Part shown: positions 1 through 11,121 of the stretch, piece after piece
Position numbering within the stretch: the first letter of the stretch is position 1
Layout: each line of letters starts with the position of its first letter
Source of the DNA: Scenedesmus sp. ARA3
Lineage: Eukaryota; Chlorophyta; Chlorophyceae; Sphaeropleales; Scenedesmaceae
DNA length: 64,000 bases
NCBI GenBank assembly: GCA_004335835.1
Contig: RWJK01001153.1
Coordinates: 1 to 64,000, forward strand
Direction of reading: 5' to 3'
Translations under genes and position numbers: made by a program
Notes under the pieces: generated by a model
Told to the model about the DNA's origin: nothing
Databases searched by the model: none
Seen by the model: only the letters and a program-made list of their open reading frames with translations

Positions 1-59
1 GGCTCCTGACTGGGGTTCCCACTCCTCGTTGAGTGGAGCATGTAATGTAATGTAATGTA
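1..59. repeat. Dispersed 59-bp repeat, copy 1
   Basis: The first 59 bases recur in direct orientation at 23323-23381, with one extra G in the second copy. The unit begins GGCTCCTGACTGGGG, contains a short stem (CTCCTCGTTGAGTGGAG) and ends in three tandem TGTAA-like steps. TGTAA is the usual polyadenylation signal of chlorophyte algae, so the unit could be the end of a transcribed mobile element, but no coding part is seen beside either copy. The true left edge may lie outside the window. Confidence 0.7.
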
Positions 60-1105
60 CTTGTGTGGTAGGTTCCAGGCAGTCAACCTTGCTGCCCGCC
101 AAGACACCGCCACATCCAGGTACATAACTATGCATTTCCTTCGTGAAGTCGTCCTGTTACATCTGCAGGCCGGCAAACAAGCCAACCAGCTGCACAACAG
201 GACGAGCCAACCCAGTGCAAAACCTGTCATTTCAAACTCACAGGCAGCTGCCAGCTGCGCATCACTGATGAGCATCAGAAGTAGTGAGTGTGCTGAGCAG
301 TGACGTTGCCGGCAGCTGTGCATGGCCGGCGCACATACTGCTGCTGCTGCTGCTGCTGCTGTAAGTAGCTCAGTATGCAATAAAATAGCAGTTAGCATAG
401 CAGGGTACCGAAGGACCAGGGGAAGCTCAAACAACTGTGAATTGATGCAGGATATCAGCTCAGTCTGTCGCACAGCGACTTTATTGGAAGAACATGACCA
501 CACTCTGTGTGCTGAACAACCTGCGCTCCTTGCACAACCTGTGTGCACAACGTGTGTGCGCTGTACAGCTGGAAAAAACATGCCAGGCAGTAGGCAGCAC
601 ATGTGATTGATGAGTAACATGATGATGATGAGGCAGTAGGCACCACACATGTGATCATCATCATAGCGCATACCCGTCAAATGCATAGGAGATCTCAGCA
701 AGCAATTGCTTGCTGCATAGAAACAAGAGCGCCGGCCACTGATCTCTTGTCGCTGAGCTGCACGTTATTGAGTTTGCTGCCAATCAGCAGGCGCTGCGGC
801 CCTGATGCTGCTGCATATATGCCAGCTGCTGAGTATAGCCTGCTGTCAACAAGTGGAAGCCGCCAGCACAGCAGATACATCCAATCCACAAGCAGATTGT
901 GTTATCCTGCCATGCACACAGCCCAGATGGTAAGTTTGCCGGCCACCACACACAATGCATGTGGCAAACCAACACTGATCAGCCTTTGGGACCGACTCTC
1001 AATCAAATGCATGCACAAGCAACCAACGCCAGAAGCAGCGTCGGACAACAACAGCAACCCCTGCGCATTACATTACATGTTCCTCGATGATGTTGCTTGC
1101 TGGGT
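60..1105. other. Intergenic, no gene recognised
   Basis: Open frames here (for example plus-strand 651-1199) have no recognisable domain and sit in CAG/CTG-rich DNA. On the minus strand, just downstream of the dienelactone hydrolase stop, two overlapping TGTAA motifs (plus-strand TTACATTACA near 1068-1077) are the likely polyadenylation signal of that gene. Nothing else could be supported. Confidence 0.5.
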
Positions 1106-1278
1106 TCAGTTCAGGTGCTTCTTGAAGAATGCTGCTCCAGAGCTGAAGGCCGTGGTGGCCGAGGCGCTGACAGTGGCGTTTGCGCCGCGCAGGGAGTAGC
1201 CGTGGGACATGTTGGGGTAGTAGGTGATGCTGGCGTCCAGGCCCTTCTTGGCCTTGTCATCCAGGATGGCCTTGATCT

Positions 1279-1312
<34 letters not shown>

Positions 1313-3465
1313 TGGTGGCAGCTTTAGGGGGAATGACGCTAGGTTGCACATCCACATCACCATATCGCCCAATACAGCACTTACCGACAGCAACAAGCAA
1401 CGTAAGACGTGGCCCAGAACCAGCACCATTTCTAAGCCCAGCAGCAGCAGCAGCAGCAGCAGCACTCGGCTCAGCAGCAGCAGCAGCAGCAGGCCCGCAC
1501 CTCCTTGTAAAATTCTGTCTTGATCTGGTTGTCCAGCGCTGGGTCGGCCTGCTGGAAGTTGATGGGTGCGGCGATGGCCTCGATATCAGCACGGGTCAGC
1601 ATGCTGCCGTGATACACCACTGCTGCGTTGACGGCTGGCGCCTTGCCGCCCGCCAGCAGCACAGAGTAGAGGCCGCCCCAGCAGAAGCTGCGCAGGGGAA
1701 GGTGAGGTATTTGTGTGTGGGGTAAAGCAGCAGCAAGCAGGCAGGTGGCAGGGTTATACTACGAAGGGCGGTCCAGTCAGCTGGTACCTGCAGCTGCAGC
1801 TGCAGCTGCACCACACGAGAGCTGCAGACACGAATGCATCACCACACATGCAAGGGTGGCTGTTTCAGGAGCAGGAGCAACCAAGAAGCTGCTGATATGA
1901 AGGCACATCTGCTGTATCGTTTGCTGCTGATGCTGCTGCTGCTGCCGTAGGTGGCTCACCCTGCCACTCCAACCTTCTTCACAGATGGGTAGGCAGCTTT
2001 GATGGCTGCGATCATGTCGGTGCTCTGCTTCATGACAGTCTCGCGGGGAAACTTGGCGCGCCTGCAGACAACACAGAGCGTTTGAACAGGATTTCAATGT
2101 TGGGTATGAAAAGTGCTGCTGACAAGGTGATTGACAGCAGCGTGTCAACATGTGTCGCTGCATGCTGCGCCAATGGCACAGCCCTGCTGCTGCTGCTGCT
2201 GCTGCTCTCACCATGCTACAACGATGTCAAAATGGTTGGTCTTCTTGCGGGCACGGCCCTTGAAGTAGTCCATCAAAACATTACACCCAAACCCCACACC
2301 CCCCCAACCATCAAAACCCTCGCTCCTCACCAGGCTGCAAAGGTGTCTGGGCTGTCGGTCTGCTTGCGGGGCTCGCCCTTGAATTAGTCAAAACATAACA
2401 CCCAATCACTTAAACCCCACACCATGCACCAAAACCCTCCACCCTCACCAGGCTGCGAAGGTGCCTGGGCTGTCGGTCTTCTTGCGGGGCTCGCCCTTGA
2501 AGTAGTCCGGCACCACCACCAGGAAGCCCTGCGGCGGCAGCAGCAGCAGCAGCAGCAGCGGCCATAACAAGGGAGAGGGACTTGAGATACATCCAAGTTA
2601 GCGAAGGCATTAACGTAAAAGCAGCGCAGTGACTGGCATTGCATGAAAGTGGGCAGCAAGCAGTGAGCAGTGAACAGCATGCGGCACTGGCAGCTGCGCT
2701 CGTTGGCCATGTTCACACTGCCAGCATGGGATATGCACTGCTCAGGACCAACAAATCAGCAAAACATATGTAGAGGAACAAAATACTGCAGCTGGGCCCT
2801 ATATGGGAGCAGCACATGGTGCCCCAAATGACCCTACCTGCTTGGCCATGTTATCTGCCCACACGCGCGCGGCATCCACCCTCCATCCGAACACATCACT
2901 GATCATCAGCACAGCTGCCTTGAACGGGCCGCTGGGGGTGGCCACGTAAGCATCGAGGCCGGCTGCAGGAGGCCAGAAAGCAGCAGCAGGAACGTGTGGT
3001 GGTGAGGATGGGGTTGCTGCTGCTGGTGAGTGCGATGATGAGCAGCATCTTCCCCCCACGCCATCTCGCAGCCCTTATCAATTACTATCGTGAATTGTAA
3101 ACATAGAACAATCACAAGTTCGTATGGTGCTGACAAGATTCCCTTGTAGGCGGTGGCACCTGGCACCGTGGAATGTGCTTTCTGCGACCTCCCACATGAT
3201 AGGTCCACGGGGGACCGGATGCTGATAATGATCGATCGCGCTTATACAAGATGCAACTAATAATGATTCTGCGCGCGGCTGCCAATGAGCACCCACCCAG
3301 CTTGACTTCCTTTCCAGCTCCTTTGCCGGTCCATGAAACGACGCCAACGGCGTTGCCATTGTTGGAGTGGCTCTTAGCAAAGTCCTGCACCTGCTTGGCA
3401 GGAACAGGGCTGGCCTGAGCGACCAGGGCCGCTCCAAGCAGCAGGATTGCAACGATTCGCTGCAT
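1106..3465 (-). CDS. Secreted dienelactone hydrolase family protein
   Basis: An alpha/beta hydrolase of the dienelactone hydrolase family, which cleaves lactone or ester substrates with a Cys-Asp-His triad. Six exons join in phase: 3465-3297, 2962-2838, 2528-2449, 2061-1960, 1687-1501 and 1276-1106, giving 277 aa. The protein opens with a signal peptide (MQRIVAILLLGAALVAQASP), so it enters the secretory route. The nucleophile elbow GFCWGG is created exactly across the exon 4/5 junction, which supports the model. The likely Asp lies in the QADPALDN stretch and the His in NMSHGY near the C terminus. The length suits the family. Exon 3 is followed by two tandem degenerate copies of itself, and the last intron ends in a (CTG)n tract directly before the acceptor. 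The substrate cannot be inferred. Fold assignment is firm; exact function is not. Confidence 0.85.
2212..2528 (-). repeat. Tandem copies of dienelactone hydrolase exon 3
   Basis: Three units spaced about 118 bp each hold a version of exon 3 plus its GTGAG donor. The intact exon is 2528-2449. The unit at 2390-2331 reads almost the same protein but has a TAA codon where Tyr should be. The unit at 2271-2212 keeps DYFKG, has no stop, and ends in a different tail (NHFDIVVAW) with the donor in the same phase. Adjoining intron sequence is duplicated too. No good acceptor is visible before the last two units, so they are probably decayed duplicates. Confidence 0.8.
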
Positions 3466-4484
3466 GTTGAACAGGTACAGACTGACTACAGACAAGTTCA
3501 GGCTGAGAACTATGTGACCGTGCGCCCAGAAGATTGAGTGGCACGATTAGATGAAGAGCTGGCTCAGCCTGGCGGGTTAACACACTAGGGCTTGTGATTA
3601 GGAATGAATGATGCCTGCGCCGATCACCAACTTCATCGCAGCCCCAATACACGGCCCATACTTGACACCTGGTCAAGGGTTACAGTGCTTATGGTTTTAG
3701 AGTCGCAGCTGCAACAACTGCTGCACTAATCGTGGTACTGTACTGACAGGGCCTGACTAGGTTCGAGCCTGAGCTCAGGCCTGAGCCTGCGCACACCAAC
3801 TTCTGTACATGAACAGCAGCATGTCCACAAGCACTCCTGAGTCCACCAACTGAGCGCTTTTTTGAACCACATAACAGCACCAGCGTGCTTGCCACTTGAA
3901 GGTGTCCGTACGCCGTACGGTACGGCAGTACACCAGCCAAACTGAGATGTCGCTGTACAGCTGGCCCTGCTTGTGGCTCAGCCAAGACATCCCCTGCAGC
4001 TATTCTGCAAGCTGGTGGCCTGGATTTTAAGCCATAGCGTTGCTGCTGGCAATACGGCACATGCCCTGGGCCTGCTGCCAACTTGGCTGTGCAGCCACAC
4101 TGTAGCATGTGCAAGGCTGCACTGCAGCTAACCTCACAGTCCTGATCACCCTGCTGACACAACCATGCATACACATCGTACTTTGTGTTTGATCTGCCTT
4201 TCTGAGACGCCACGAGACATCCACAGTGTGCTAGGCAAGACGTTGCTACACTACGTTGCAGCTGCACGCATGCGTGCTCGACTTGCTGACATTGCTGCCA
4301 GGCAGAGCCAGCACACGAGCTGCTTGTGAAAATCCACCACAAACCAGTATGCATTGCTAACTCAGGTTGAACCTGACACTGTACCACCCCCTACTACGTC
4401 ACACCAGCTCAACAGGCCAGCTATTCGACCACTACTTTGAAGACAGTTTCAACTAGCCTACACAGGAGAAACAACGCTACTGGT
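3466..4484. other. Intergenic region between convergently oriented 5' and 3' ends
   Basis: This stretch holds the upstream region of the dienelactone hydrolase gene and the downstream side of the secreted-protein gene at 4485-6956. A 232-aa minus-strand frame (3689-4387) has no recognisable domain, no signal peptide and an odd composition, so it is not called. Short palindromes occur around 3760-3785 (CCTGAGCTCAGG) and 3906-3925 (built from CGTACG). Confidence 0.5.
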
Positions 4485-4640
4485 TTAGATGCTGCTGCTG
4501 CTGCTGCTGTTGCTGCTGCCACCAGATCCTGGTGTGCTGCTGCCAGTGTCAGCAGCACCAGCCGTGCTGCTGCTGCTATTGCTGCTGGCGGTGCTGCTGC
4601 TGTTGCCGCTGCTGCCATTGCTGATGCCGCCGCCAATGCC

Positions 4641-4675
<35 letters not shown>

Positions 4676-6956
4676 CGCCAGCCACGCCGATACCCGCCAT
4701 TTGGTTCCAGTTCAGTGGCGCTTGGAACTGGCCCGTGACGTTATTTCCAAGGTCAAATGCAGACACACTGCTGGCACTCAGCGTTTTGTTTGCCTCGTTT
4801 GCAACACACCAGAAGCAGTTGCCTGGCTTGCAGCCGCATGAGACTGCATCCTGGAATGCCTCAGCAATGGAAGCCACCACCGGCTTGTTGTGTGTCAGGG
4901 TCTTCTTCACAATGTCTTCTGCGTTGACTACAACAGGTTCTGCGGCTGCGGCTGCCTTTGCACACTTGCTGGAAATGGACTCGAAGGACTCGTCTATGCT
5001 GTCAGAAAGTGCATTGGCCATTGTCTTCATGCGGCTATGTGCTGCTGCGCACTGGTGGTTGAACACGACAGCGCTTGCGTCTGTCAAGGCGTTAATGAAC
5101 GCAACCTTGGACGCCTGTGGGGTGTGCAGCGCAGCAACAGGTGGGCAAACAGCAGTTGAAGCTGGTGGGGACATGTTGAAATCAGGTTGAAGTGAAATCA
5201 AGCTGTGCAGGTGCCCTCTCCCTCAGCATGATTATGTATGGCTTGACAGAGGGATCATAAGATGCAGCGCCCTAGGCGCTTGCAGATAGAGCATGAGGAA
5301 ACAATTCCAACCGGCGACCACGACAGTGCAAACAGCAACAGATACTGTGACTCGTTATATATGTCCATTGGTGTACTACTACGTTGCTGTGTACTACAGT
5401 TTGGGAACTCTCAACTCACCTTGATCTGCTGGCTGACGTAGCCGCAGGCCCATGACATGCATGATATGTGCAGTCTGACACAGCTGCTTGATTTTGCAAC
5501 ACTTGAGGCACTCCTGCAACACCTCAAGAAGATTGCAAAGAAGGGTATGCAACTGCCGATCCAACAAGCACACAGCTCACCTTGATTTGCTGGCTGACGT
5601 AGCCGCCGGCGCATGACATGGCCACTCCCTGCGCACTTGCATCCGCAGTTGTCTTTGCCATCACATTCGCCAGAATAACAGCCATCGTATTCATCGTAGC
5701 ATTCACGCCCGCCTGCAGGGCCTTAGCACTCTTATCAGAGTCGCAGTATGCGCCAACAGCCTGCGAGATCGCCTTGGCCATTGTGAACTGGCCAGCCACA
5801 CTCGTAGCAGCCGCCTTTGAGATGTCATCTGACTTGTCATATGTCCAGCCGGGCGGCAGCGGCTTGCATTTGCAGGTATCGCAGTTGCTGCAGGCTGCTG
5901 CTACTACCTCACCAAACGCCCTGGACAGCACATCTGCAGTGGACTTGGCTTGTGCAGTACCAGTACTGGTGGCCCTGCCATAACCCAGAGAGCATGCATT
6001 AGACCAGGCTGCTGCAGTGCTTTTGATGAAGGCTTGCGCGTAGTTCTGGCCTGTAAGCGCCACCCGCACCGCATTGCAGCCCTTGGTTGAAGCCATCCAA
6101 GCGCAGGCGCTGGATTGCGCAACAGCCTCAGCTGAAGTCTGCGCATTGCCGCAGCCGCTGGCGCAAGCTAGCGTGAATGCCTTTTTTGTCGGACTCAGCA
6201 GCGGCATGTCTGTTGCTGGGGTGATGTCAATGCCGCTCATGCTGCTGGCTTGGAACTCCACCATTGCGGAAGCGCAAGTGCTTGAAATTGTGCTGATGGT
6301 AGCCATAGGGTCACCCCCAGCACACAAGCCCTTTACTGCATTGCCCACTGCTTCTGCGCACGCTGCTGTGGCCTGGTTTTTGAGGTGGAAGGTGCTGTTG
6401 GAGAAGGCAGACACGAGGCCTGCCCCGTTTGCTGAATATGCCTTGCTCCTGGAGCACACCTCTATTTTTGCTAGCTGCGGGCGTGTGTATGCATCTGCGG
6501 GAGGCAGAAGACGAATATAATGGCTGAAATGGTCAGATATGGCATTGGTTAGCAGTTCCATGCGTATGGCATGCAGGGTGGTGAAGATGCTGCCTGCTCC
6601 TCCTGCTGCTGCTGCTGCTGCTGCTGCAGCTGCTCTTGCTTGTCTTGCTGCTTCCTTCTCGGCGCCACAAGTGCTACCCAGAACGCTATTAGGACTATAA
6701 CGATATCACAGACATCGATAGCTGCTCCAGCTTCTGTAAAGCATGCACGCGCGCGATGTACCGCCTAGCAAGTGGCGCGCATTCACTCACTTGCGCCAGT
6801 GCAGGCATCGTTGCTTTGGTCCTGCGAGCTTGAATCATACGTAACCGTAAACGACGGTGCCTGAGCTTGTTTAAACAACGCGAAAGGATCGAAGAGCTGG
6901 CAGCTGCATGAGGCTGCTGCGAGCAGCAGCAAAGAAGCGCACAGCAATTGCTTCAT
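4485..6956 (-). CDS. Secreted Ala/Cys-rich protein, family member 1
   Basis: Unrecognised family, shared with 9014-10780 and 14983-16676. A phase-consistent chain is 6956-6791 (signal peptide MKQLLCASLLLLAAASCSC), 6494-5581, 5474-5420 and 5161-4485, giving 603 aa. The body has evenly spaced cysteines between Ala-rich helical stretches. Conserved points are CAGGDPMATI, SGCGNAQ, and a cluster CSNCDTCKCKPLP followed by a GQF helix and another Cys. The third exon (55 nt) is the weakest: it is a duplicate of the end of exon 2 read in a different frame, and may not be used. The last exon carries a second Cys cluster (CGCKPGNCFWC) and a Ser/Gly-rich tail ending at 4485, likely an extended, wall-type region. 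It probably acts outside the cell or in the wall. Function unknown. Confidence 0.75.
5420..5620 (-). repeat. Duplicated exon tail with 5' splice site
   Basis: The last roughly 40 bases of exon 2 (encoding GYVSQQIK, followed by donor GTGAGC) recur about 161 bp downstream on the minus strand at 5458-5420. There they again encode CGYVSQQIK in the homologous frame and are followed by donor GTGAGT. The spliced model uses this copy in another frame. It is an example of the exon-edge duplications seen across the window. Confidence 0.8.
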
Positions 6957-9013
6957 GATTAAGTCGCTGGAAAAGTCGGTTTGTTTTACGACGGCAACTA
7001 GTGTATCATTTATTCTTGGAGCTGAACTTGGCAATGCGTGATGCGACTTGTCACATGATCTGCTGACCCAGCATCGCAAGCTGTACGTGATTGCTGTTGG
7101 CTCTCTCCCGTCCTTGAGCACCTGCTGCCCGACAAACATGTCAGTTTGATCTGCAGCGGCCGTAGAAGTCACTGAATGCGCTGCATAACCTGACATAGAC
7201 AGTACAAGATCACCCTGATGCGCTGCAGCTCCCAGCAGCTGTGCGTCAGGACCGTCTTCCACACGCGCTGTACTGCCAGCAGGCCCGCAGTATAGGTGCA
7301 ACCGTCCAGCCGTTCAACTGCTTTACGCACTATGATAGATATTGGAAAGTGCACGGAAAGTGCACAGGTGGTGTGGGGCCCTAAATGATTTGACATGTTG
7401 CTATTTGTGCAAGAGAGCATGCTCCTCCTCCTGCACAGGCAACTCCAGTTTACGCACAGGGTTGCACATGTTGCTGTATGAGCATGACGGGAGGCTTAGC
7501 AGCGCGCGGTTCTGCTTTTTCTGTGTACATCTTGCTCCGCATGTCCAGTGCCGCTGCTTTTGGCAGTACACTGAGCAGCAACACACAGAAGAACGCACCG
7601 CAGTGAGAATGCAGTTGTGAAGTTACATGGCATGCACGCCTGCACGGCAATAGCCACATGCCAACAGCGCACTAGGCTATGGCAGCTGCACCATACACGT
7701 TGTTCATTCACAGCTGTTATCGCTGTATCGAGTCACACTCTGCAAGCAGTGTCCCACGCCTGACCAAACCAAGCAGCCTGGTCAGCATGCTTACCCAAGT
7801 GTAGCTGTGTCAACAATGGTCAAAGTATAATGCATAAGTAACAACAGCGCAATGCGCAAGGGTCTGTGCCACTGCGCTGAGACAAGCTGCATCACTGCAG
7901 TCATTCACAACCACCACAAATCTGGTCAAAGGTTGCACAATGAATGGCGTGATGCAGCCAGCCCAACAGCACAACAAGGCAGCAGACAAATACGTAACAA
8001 CAAGTCCTTTGGAGTCATATAATTAGGCAGAAGGTAAACCTGGGCACTGCCTTGCGGCAGCTACAAAACAGCAGGGCCAGCTGTGGGGGCAAAAACTGAA
8101 GGCGCTAAGCAGGGCGTGTTATTTTCTGGTGTTATTCCACAGTGAAAGCAAGTCGCAGGACAGTTTGGCACGGGTAAAGTGCGCTGTTCTTCTAATAATA
8201 AGTGTGCAACAGCAACAGCGCTGGCCTGGGGAGATGAGGCTTCTCCTCATGCTGTGCAAGCCTCACTGTCAAACCATTTCCTGCAGGGTGTCAACCCAGC
8301 AGAAACCTTTAAAGAGCATGGTCAGCGCTGATGCTGCGGGGTGCCTGCTACTTGAGCACAACAACAGCAACAGACAGGTGTGCAATCACTGAACATGTGC
8401 TGCCATGTCGCCAGCTCTCAATCAATATTGAAATGTAGATGTACCATATTGAGACAACTGCAGCTGGCTGCAGCCGCGCTCAATTACCCCCATGATCTGC
8501 CTAAAAGGTCTTCTGACAGCAACAGCAGCACGGCTGCCTGCCAGCACGCAGGCAACGGCTCTGTCATGGCTCCATGATAAGATATTGAGGTACAGAGGTG
8601 CAACAAAGCAGCACCCAACTGTAACAGGTATAAGGTTGTATTGATGGTATGCCCCTATCTACCTACTGCCTGTATACTACATGCACAGCAGCAAGTGGCT
8701 TGATGATAATGTAAAAGCCAGATCACCATATAACTACCAAGTAAGACCTGATGGGCCGCTCCTGCAACACCACAGTGGCTTTCATCCTCCATAGGCCAAG
8801 TGTCACAAACACGCGCGCTGTGATCCGCTTTGACCTGCACGTCTCTCCATCGACGCCTCAGAAGCACAACAACAATGCAGCAACCCTGCAAACACACCTG
8901 CACTGACTACAGAGCCTGTTTCGCACCTCAACTAAACCTACAGCACAAGACAGCTACCTGACACAACAATCTGCCCTACATGCAGCATGCAGCTACCCTA
9001 CAGCATAATCAGC
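6957..9013. other. Intergenic, no gene recognised
   Basis: About 2 kb between two members of the secreted family. Both strands hold only short frames without domains, signal peptides or plausible exon chains. It must contain the promoter of the 4485-6956 gene near its left end and the 3' end of the 9014-10780 transcript near its right end. Compared with its surroundings it is poor in long CAG tracts. Confidence 0.5.
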
Positions 9014-10780
9014 CTAGGCTGCCCCTGGAAGCTTTGGGCCAATCGCCACTGCTGGCTTTGGCGCTGCGGTAGCAGCAGCCGCTGGTGCCGCAGCAGCAGG
9101 CATAGCAAGGTATGAGCATGGGCTGAGCATCAGCAGCAGATCTGCTTTTGAATGCAGCAGGTGCGTATGATGGACTGCTGTGGCTGGCGACGGGCCGTGG
9201 AACATGCGCCAGCAGCGGCCGCAGATGATGTGCATGTCGCTCCTAAGCACGCTGAACAACTGTCCCTGACTGATGCCGGCCACACAACCTGACGCTAAAC
9301 AGCTACCAGCAGCACACAAAGCAGCACAGAAGCTTGCACCGCATCACCTCTGCAGGATCAATGCTGACAGGGCAAGCTGTGACTCCCCTGCTCAGCCACT
9401 GTCAGCATTTAGCTTCCCACGCACACTGGTCACTGCTACAACCTGGTCATTGCTTGACAGTTCAGCGCTGCTGTGCTGAAATGTGCTGTGCAGTGCTGTT
9501 ATACAAGCCAGAAGTCATGCAGCAGCAGCGCGCCTCACCGTGAGATCGCTGACAAGGCTGCCGCTGCCGCAGGCCCAAGCATCCTTGCCGACTGCATTAG
9601 CAAAGCCCCTCACTGCACCCAGACCAGCCACCACTAGATCAGCCAGGGTATTCATCAGTGTGTGTGCATGCGTCTTGGCGCTCTGCATAGTACCGTCTCC
9701 AGCGCAGAAGTTGGTGGTAGCGTCTGCGATTGCACGTGCCAAACCGATGCGCCCAGCTGTGATGGTTGCTGCGGCGTCTGAAAAGTCGCCGGCGTCGTTC
9801 CAGTTGAATGACAGTGGCAGCTTCTTGCACTTGCAGGTTGGGCAGTTGGCGCAGGCCTGGGCCGCAACGGAGGCCATGGCTTTGGCGACGGATGCTGCAG
9901 CTGTCACAGCGATGGTTTCGCCGCCAGAGTTGACTGCGCCGATGCCTTGGGTGCAGGCTTTGCCCCAGGAGTCAGCTGTGCTCTTGACGAATGCACGGGA
10001 GAAGGCGCGCGTCTTGACGTGCGTGGTTGCGGCGATGCAGTTGTCGGTGGCGACGGCGACGCCGCAGGCAGCCGCTTGCGCAAAAGCCTCCGCTGAGCCC
10101 TGTGCGTTGGCGCAGCCGCTGCCGCAGGCCTGCAGCATACCTTCCTTTGTCACGTTGCCCTCGATTGAGGTTGGAGACATGTCATACACTGCGCTGGATG
10201 TGATGGCTTTTGTGTAGAGAGCAGCCATGGCAGTGGCACAGGTGCGTGCCATAGAGAAGATTGTTGCCATCGGGTCTGCTCCAGCACACAGGTCGCCGAT
10301 GGAGCCAGCTACTGCGTCTCCGCATGCCGCAGATGCCACTCGAAGCACTGATGCCTGAGAAGATGCGAAGGAGAAGGCACTGCCTACGCCATAGCCCGTG
10401 ACCGAGGCCCTGGCACAGGTCTGCACTCGCGAGATCTGTGGGGCCGTGTCGGTGCCTGCAGGAGCATCACGCATGAGCAAGCAAACGTTTGAATAATCTT
10501 GTACATTGGATAATAAAAGCAATGTGCGGGCAGGTGCTCAAGCAGCTGCTGTCGTTGGCGCATCTGGCGCGAGGGCGGGAGGACACTGCGAGGGACATCA
10601 GGGAAGATGCTATCCATCGCTGATGCTGACCAACTATCAATTAAACCACTCACTTGAATTACTGCACGTGTTTATTTCTGTGGGAGTCACGATGGGGTCG
10701 GCCGCATCTGCTGCTCCACCACCCAGCAGTACTGCGCAGGCGAGTAGCAGCACCAGCCCGGCAAGGGGGCGCCACCCCAT
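9014..10780 (-). CDS. Secreted Ala/Cys-rich protein, family member 2
   Basis: Paralogue of 4485-6956. Exons 10780-10654, 10455-9539 and 9259-9014 join in phase 1 then phase 0, as in the first member, and give 429 aa. Exon 1 encodes a signal peptide (MGWRPLAGLVLLLACAVLLG). The body repeats the family marks: CAGADPMATI, ACGSGCANAQ, the cluster CANCPTCKCKKLP, and a Cys (NFC) after the following helix. The last exon has CGRCWRMFHGP, matching the second Cys cluster of the relatives, then an Ala/Pro-rich tail. The region between exons 2 and 3 could hide another small exon. It lies head to head with the gene at 11122. Secreted or wall-associated role inferred from the signal peptide only. Confidence 0.75.
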
Positions 10781-11121
10781 GGTGGACGAACAAATATGAA
10801 CCAACGCACAATGCAATGTCTGAATTGCAGGCAGGGCACTATGTTTTGGTGGCAGCGAACCCTGCGAAGCAGAAGAAGCCTCACAGAGCTGCGTGCAAGC
10901 GTATATTGATAAGGAGATGCAATATATCGGTGTGACGAGCAACTTGCCGTCGGTGATGAGCGCGGGGTTCTTGGTGTGTCAGATGTTTGATCGATGTGAA
11001 TTGGGCTGTACAGGGCATGTGGCAAGGTTGTAACATTCAAAAAAGAACGGAAGTTTTATTATTTTTCGTCACACAGGCATTTGGCACTTCTGCAGTTAAA
11101 GGCGCGGTGGGGTAGCTGGCA
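10781..11121. promoter_or_regulatory. Shared divergent promoter region
   Basis: The 341 bp between the start codons of two oppositely transcribed secreted-protein genes (9014-10780 minus, 11122-13673 plus) must include both 5' untranslated regions and promoters. No clear TATA box or known element can be pinned. AT-rich patches occur near 10905-10930 and 11041-11075. The arrangement suggests co-expression, which is inference. Confidence 0.5.

Noticed and set aside
3689..4387. 232-aa minus-strand open frame
   Set aside because: No domain, signal peptide, splice support or codon pattern like the real genes; it is probably an open frame by chance.
4437..5190. Long poly-Leu and poly-Ala frames on the plus strand
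   Set aside because: They are antisense shadows of CTG/CAG-rich coding sequence of the secreted gene. The same applies to most poly-Cys, poly-Leu and poly-Ala frames in the window.
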